7,264 bases of DNA from Candidatus Methanovirga meridionalis (GTDB lineage Archaea; Methanobacteriota; Methanobacteria; Methanobacteriales; Methanobacteriaceae): the NCBI GenBank assembly GCA_031289325.1, contig JAITPS010000233.1, positions 1-7,264 on the forward strand. Reading direction: 5' to 3'. Under the pieces are notes generated by a model. That model was not told the DNA's origin and made no database searches. It saw only the letters and a list, made by a program, of their open reading frames with translations. The position numbers and the translations under genes were made by a program. The stretch's first letter is position 1. Every line of letters starts with the position of its first letter. Of this stretch, positions 6,516 to 7,264 are shown one piece after another.

Positions 6516-7264
6516 ATGGGTTATAAACCAAAACTAAGATTTAAAGAATTCACGGAAGGTTGGGAAGAGAAAGAGTTGGGAGATATTTCAGAAATTACAA
6601 TGGGACAATCTCCATCCTCCAAATATTATACTGAAAATCATGATGATACTATTTTAATTCAAGGAAATGCAGATTTAATTTGTGGAAATGTAGTTCCAAG
6701 AATATTTACAACAGAAATAACAAAAAAATCTGATCCTAACGACATTATAATGACTGTTCGAGCCCCTGTTGGTGATTTAGCTATTAACAAATTCAAAGCA
6801 TGTATTGGACGAGGTGTTTGTGCAATAAAATCTCATTTTTTCATATATTTCTTTTTACAACATTTTAAATTAGAAAACAAATGGGTAAAATACTCACAAG
6901 GAAGTACAATTGATGCAGTCAGTTCAAAAGATATTAAAAACCTAAAAATTAGAATACCATCAATTAAAGAACAAGAAAAAATAGCTAAGTTCCTATCAAA
7001 AGTAGATGAAAAAATAGCTATTTTAGAAAGCAAACATCAACTATGGAATAGTTATAAAAAAGGAATCATGCAACAAATATTCTCTCAAAAATTAAGATTC
7101 AAGGATGAAAAGGGGAATAGCTATTCTGACTGGGAAAAAAAAAGGTTAGGAGAAGTAGGGGTTATAATAACTGGGAATACTCCTTCTACAAAAAATAAAA
7201 ATAATTTTGCTAATGGTAAATATATTTGGGTTACTCCTACAGATATTGGGAACTCAAGAATTAT
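6516..7264 (+). CDS. hsdS: Type I RM specificity subunit, 5' part (runs off the window)
   Basis: HsdS recognises the two halves of the target site through two target recognition domains (TRDs) and scaffolds two HsdM and the HsdR subunits. The visible 249 codons include a short N-terminal conserved segment (KLRFK at 6-10, W16, ELGDI), TRD1 (about 20-150, with MGQSP at 29-33 and MTVRAPVGD at 79-87), and a central coiled-coil spacer (about 150-190, IPSIKEQEKIAKFLSKVDEK). A second KLRFKD (192-197) and WEKKRLGEV (206-214) then open TRD2, which is cut by the window end. The full protein is probably about 400 aa. No stop or frameshift occurs in the visible part. ATG 6516 is chosen because homologues begin close to KxxLRF, and AAGTGAT (6506-6512) lies just upstream. 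Expression may depend on the mini-ORF leader. TRD sequence cannot reveal the recognised site by eye. Confidence 0.95.
   Translation, partial: MGYKPKLRFKEFTEGWEEKELGDISEITMGQSPSSKYYTENHDDTILIQGNADLICGNVVPRIFTTEITKKSDPNDIIMTVRAPVGDLAINKFKACIGRGVCAIKSHFFIYFFLQHFKLENKWVKYSQGSTIDAVSSKDIKNLKIRIPSIKEQEKIAKFLSKVDEKIAILESKHQLWNSYKKGIMQQIFSQKLRFKDEKGNSYSDWEKKRLGEVGVIITGNTPSTKNKNNFANGKYIWVTPTDIGNSRI

Noticed and set aside
6833..7033. Open frame of 66 codons on the minus strand within hsdS
   Set aside because: It lies opposite the conserved HsdS frame and its product shows no recognisable motif.

Overview
This window holds most of a type I restriction-modification (RM) locus on the + strand of a very AT-rich genome. 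Arginine is almost always AGA and the intergenic DNA is nearly pure A/T. Several starts follow GGTGA-type Shine-Dalgarno (SD) motifs, and there are TTTATATT TATA-like boxes. Together these suggest a low-GC methanogen of the Methanobacteriales (Methanobrevibacter or Methanosphaera type). A low-GC gut bacterium cannot be excluded, because no housekeeping gene is present.

Layout: (1) bases 1-100 are five tandem copies of a 20-bp unit, each containing a possible archaeal BRE/TATA element, running straight into hsdR. (2) 108-2861 is hsdR, the restriction and translocase subunit. (3) 2862-3580 is a long gene-free stretch with a poly-T tract, an element with imperfect 29-bp inverted repeats, several small hairpins and a good terminator-like hairpin. 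(4) 3581-5128 is hsdM, the adenine methyltransferase subunit. (5) 5282-6298 is a RhuM-family gene of unknown function. (6) 6299-6515 is an unusual leader with three mini-ORFs. The last two sit in a nearly perfect 72-bp tandem duplication whose 5' part copies the beginning of hsdS. (7) 6516 to the window end is the 5' part of hsdS, the DNA-specificity subunit.

HsdM2-HsdS would methylate a bipartite target. HsdR joins to translocate and cut unmethylated DNA. The sizes of HsdR and HsdM fit the EcoR124/Staphylococcus type IC-like group. RhuM proteins often accompany type I RM genes, but their role is not known.

The two points most worth following up are the tandem mini-ORF leader in front of hsdS, which could tune or switch specificity-subunit production, and the 20-bp repeat array at the hsdR promoter, whose copy number could vary. 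I see no CRISPR array, tRNA, rRNA or complete insertion sequence.
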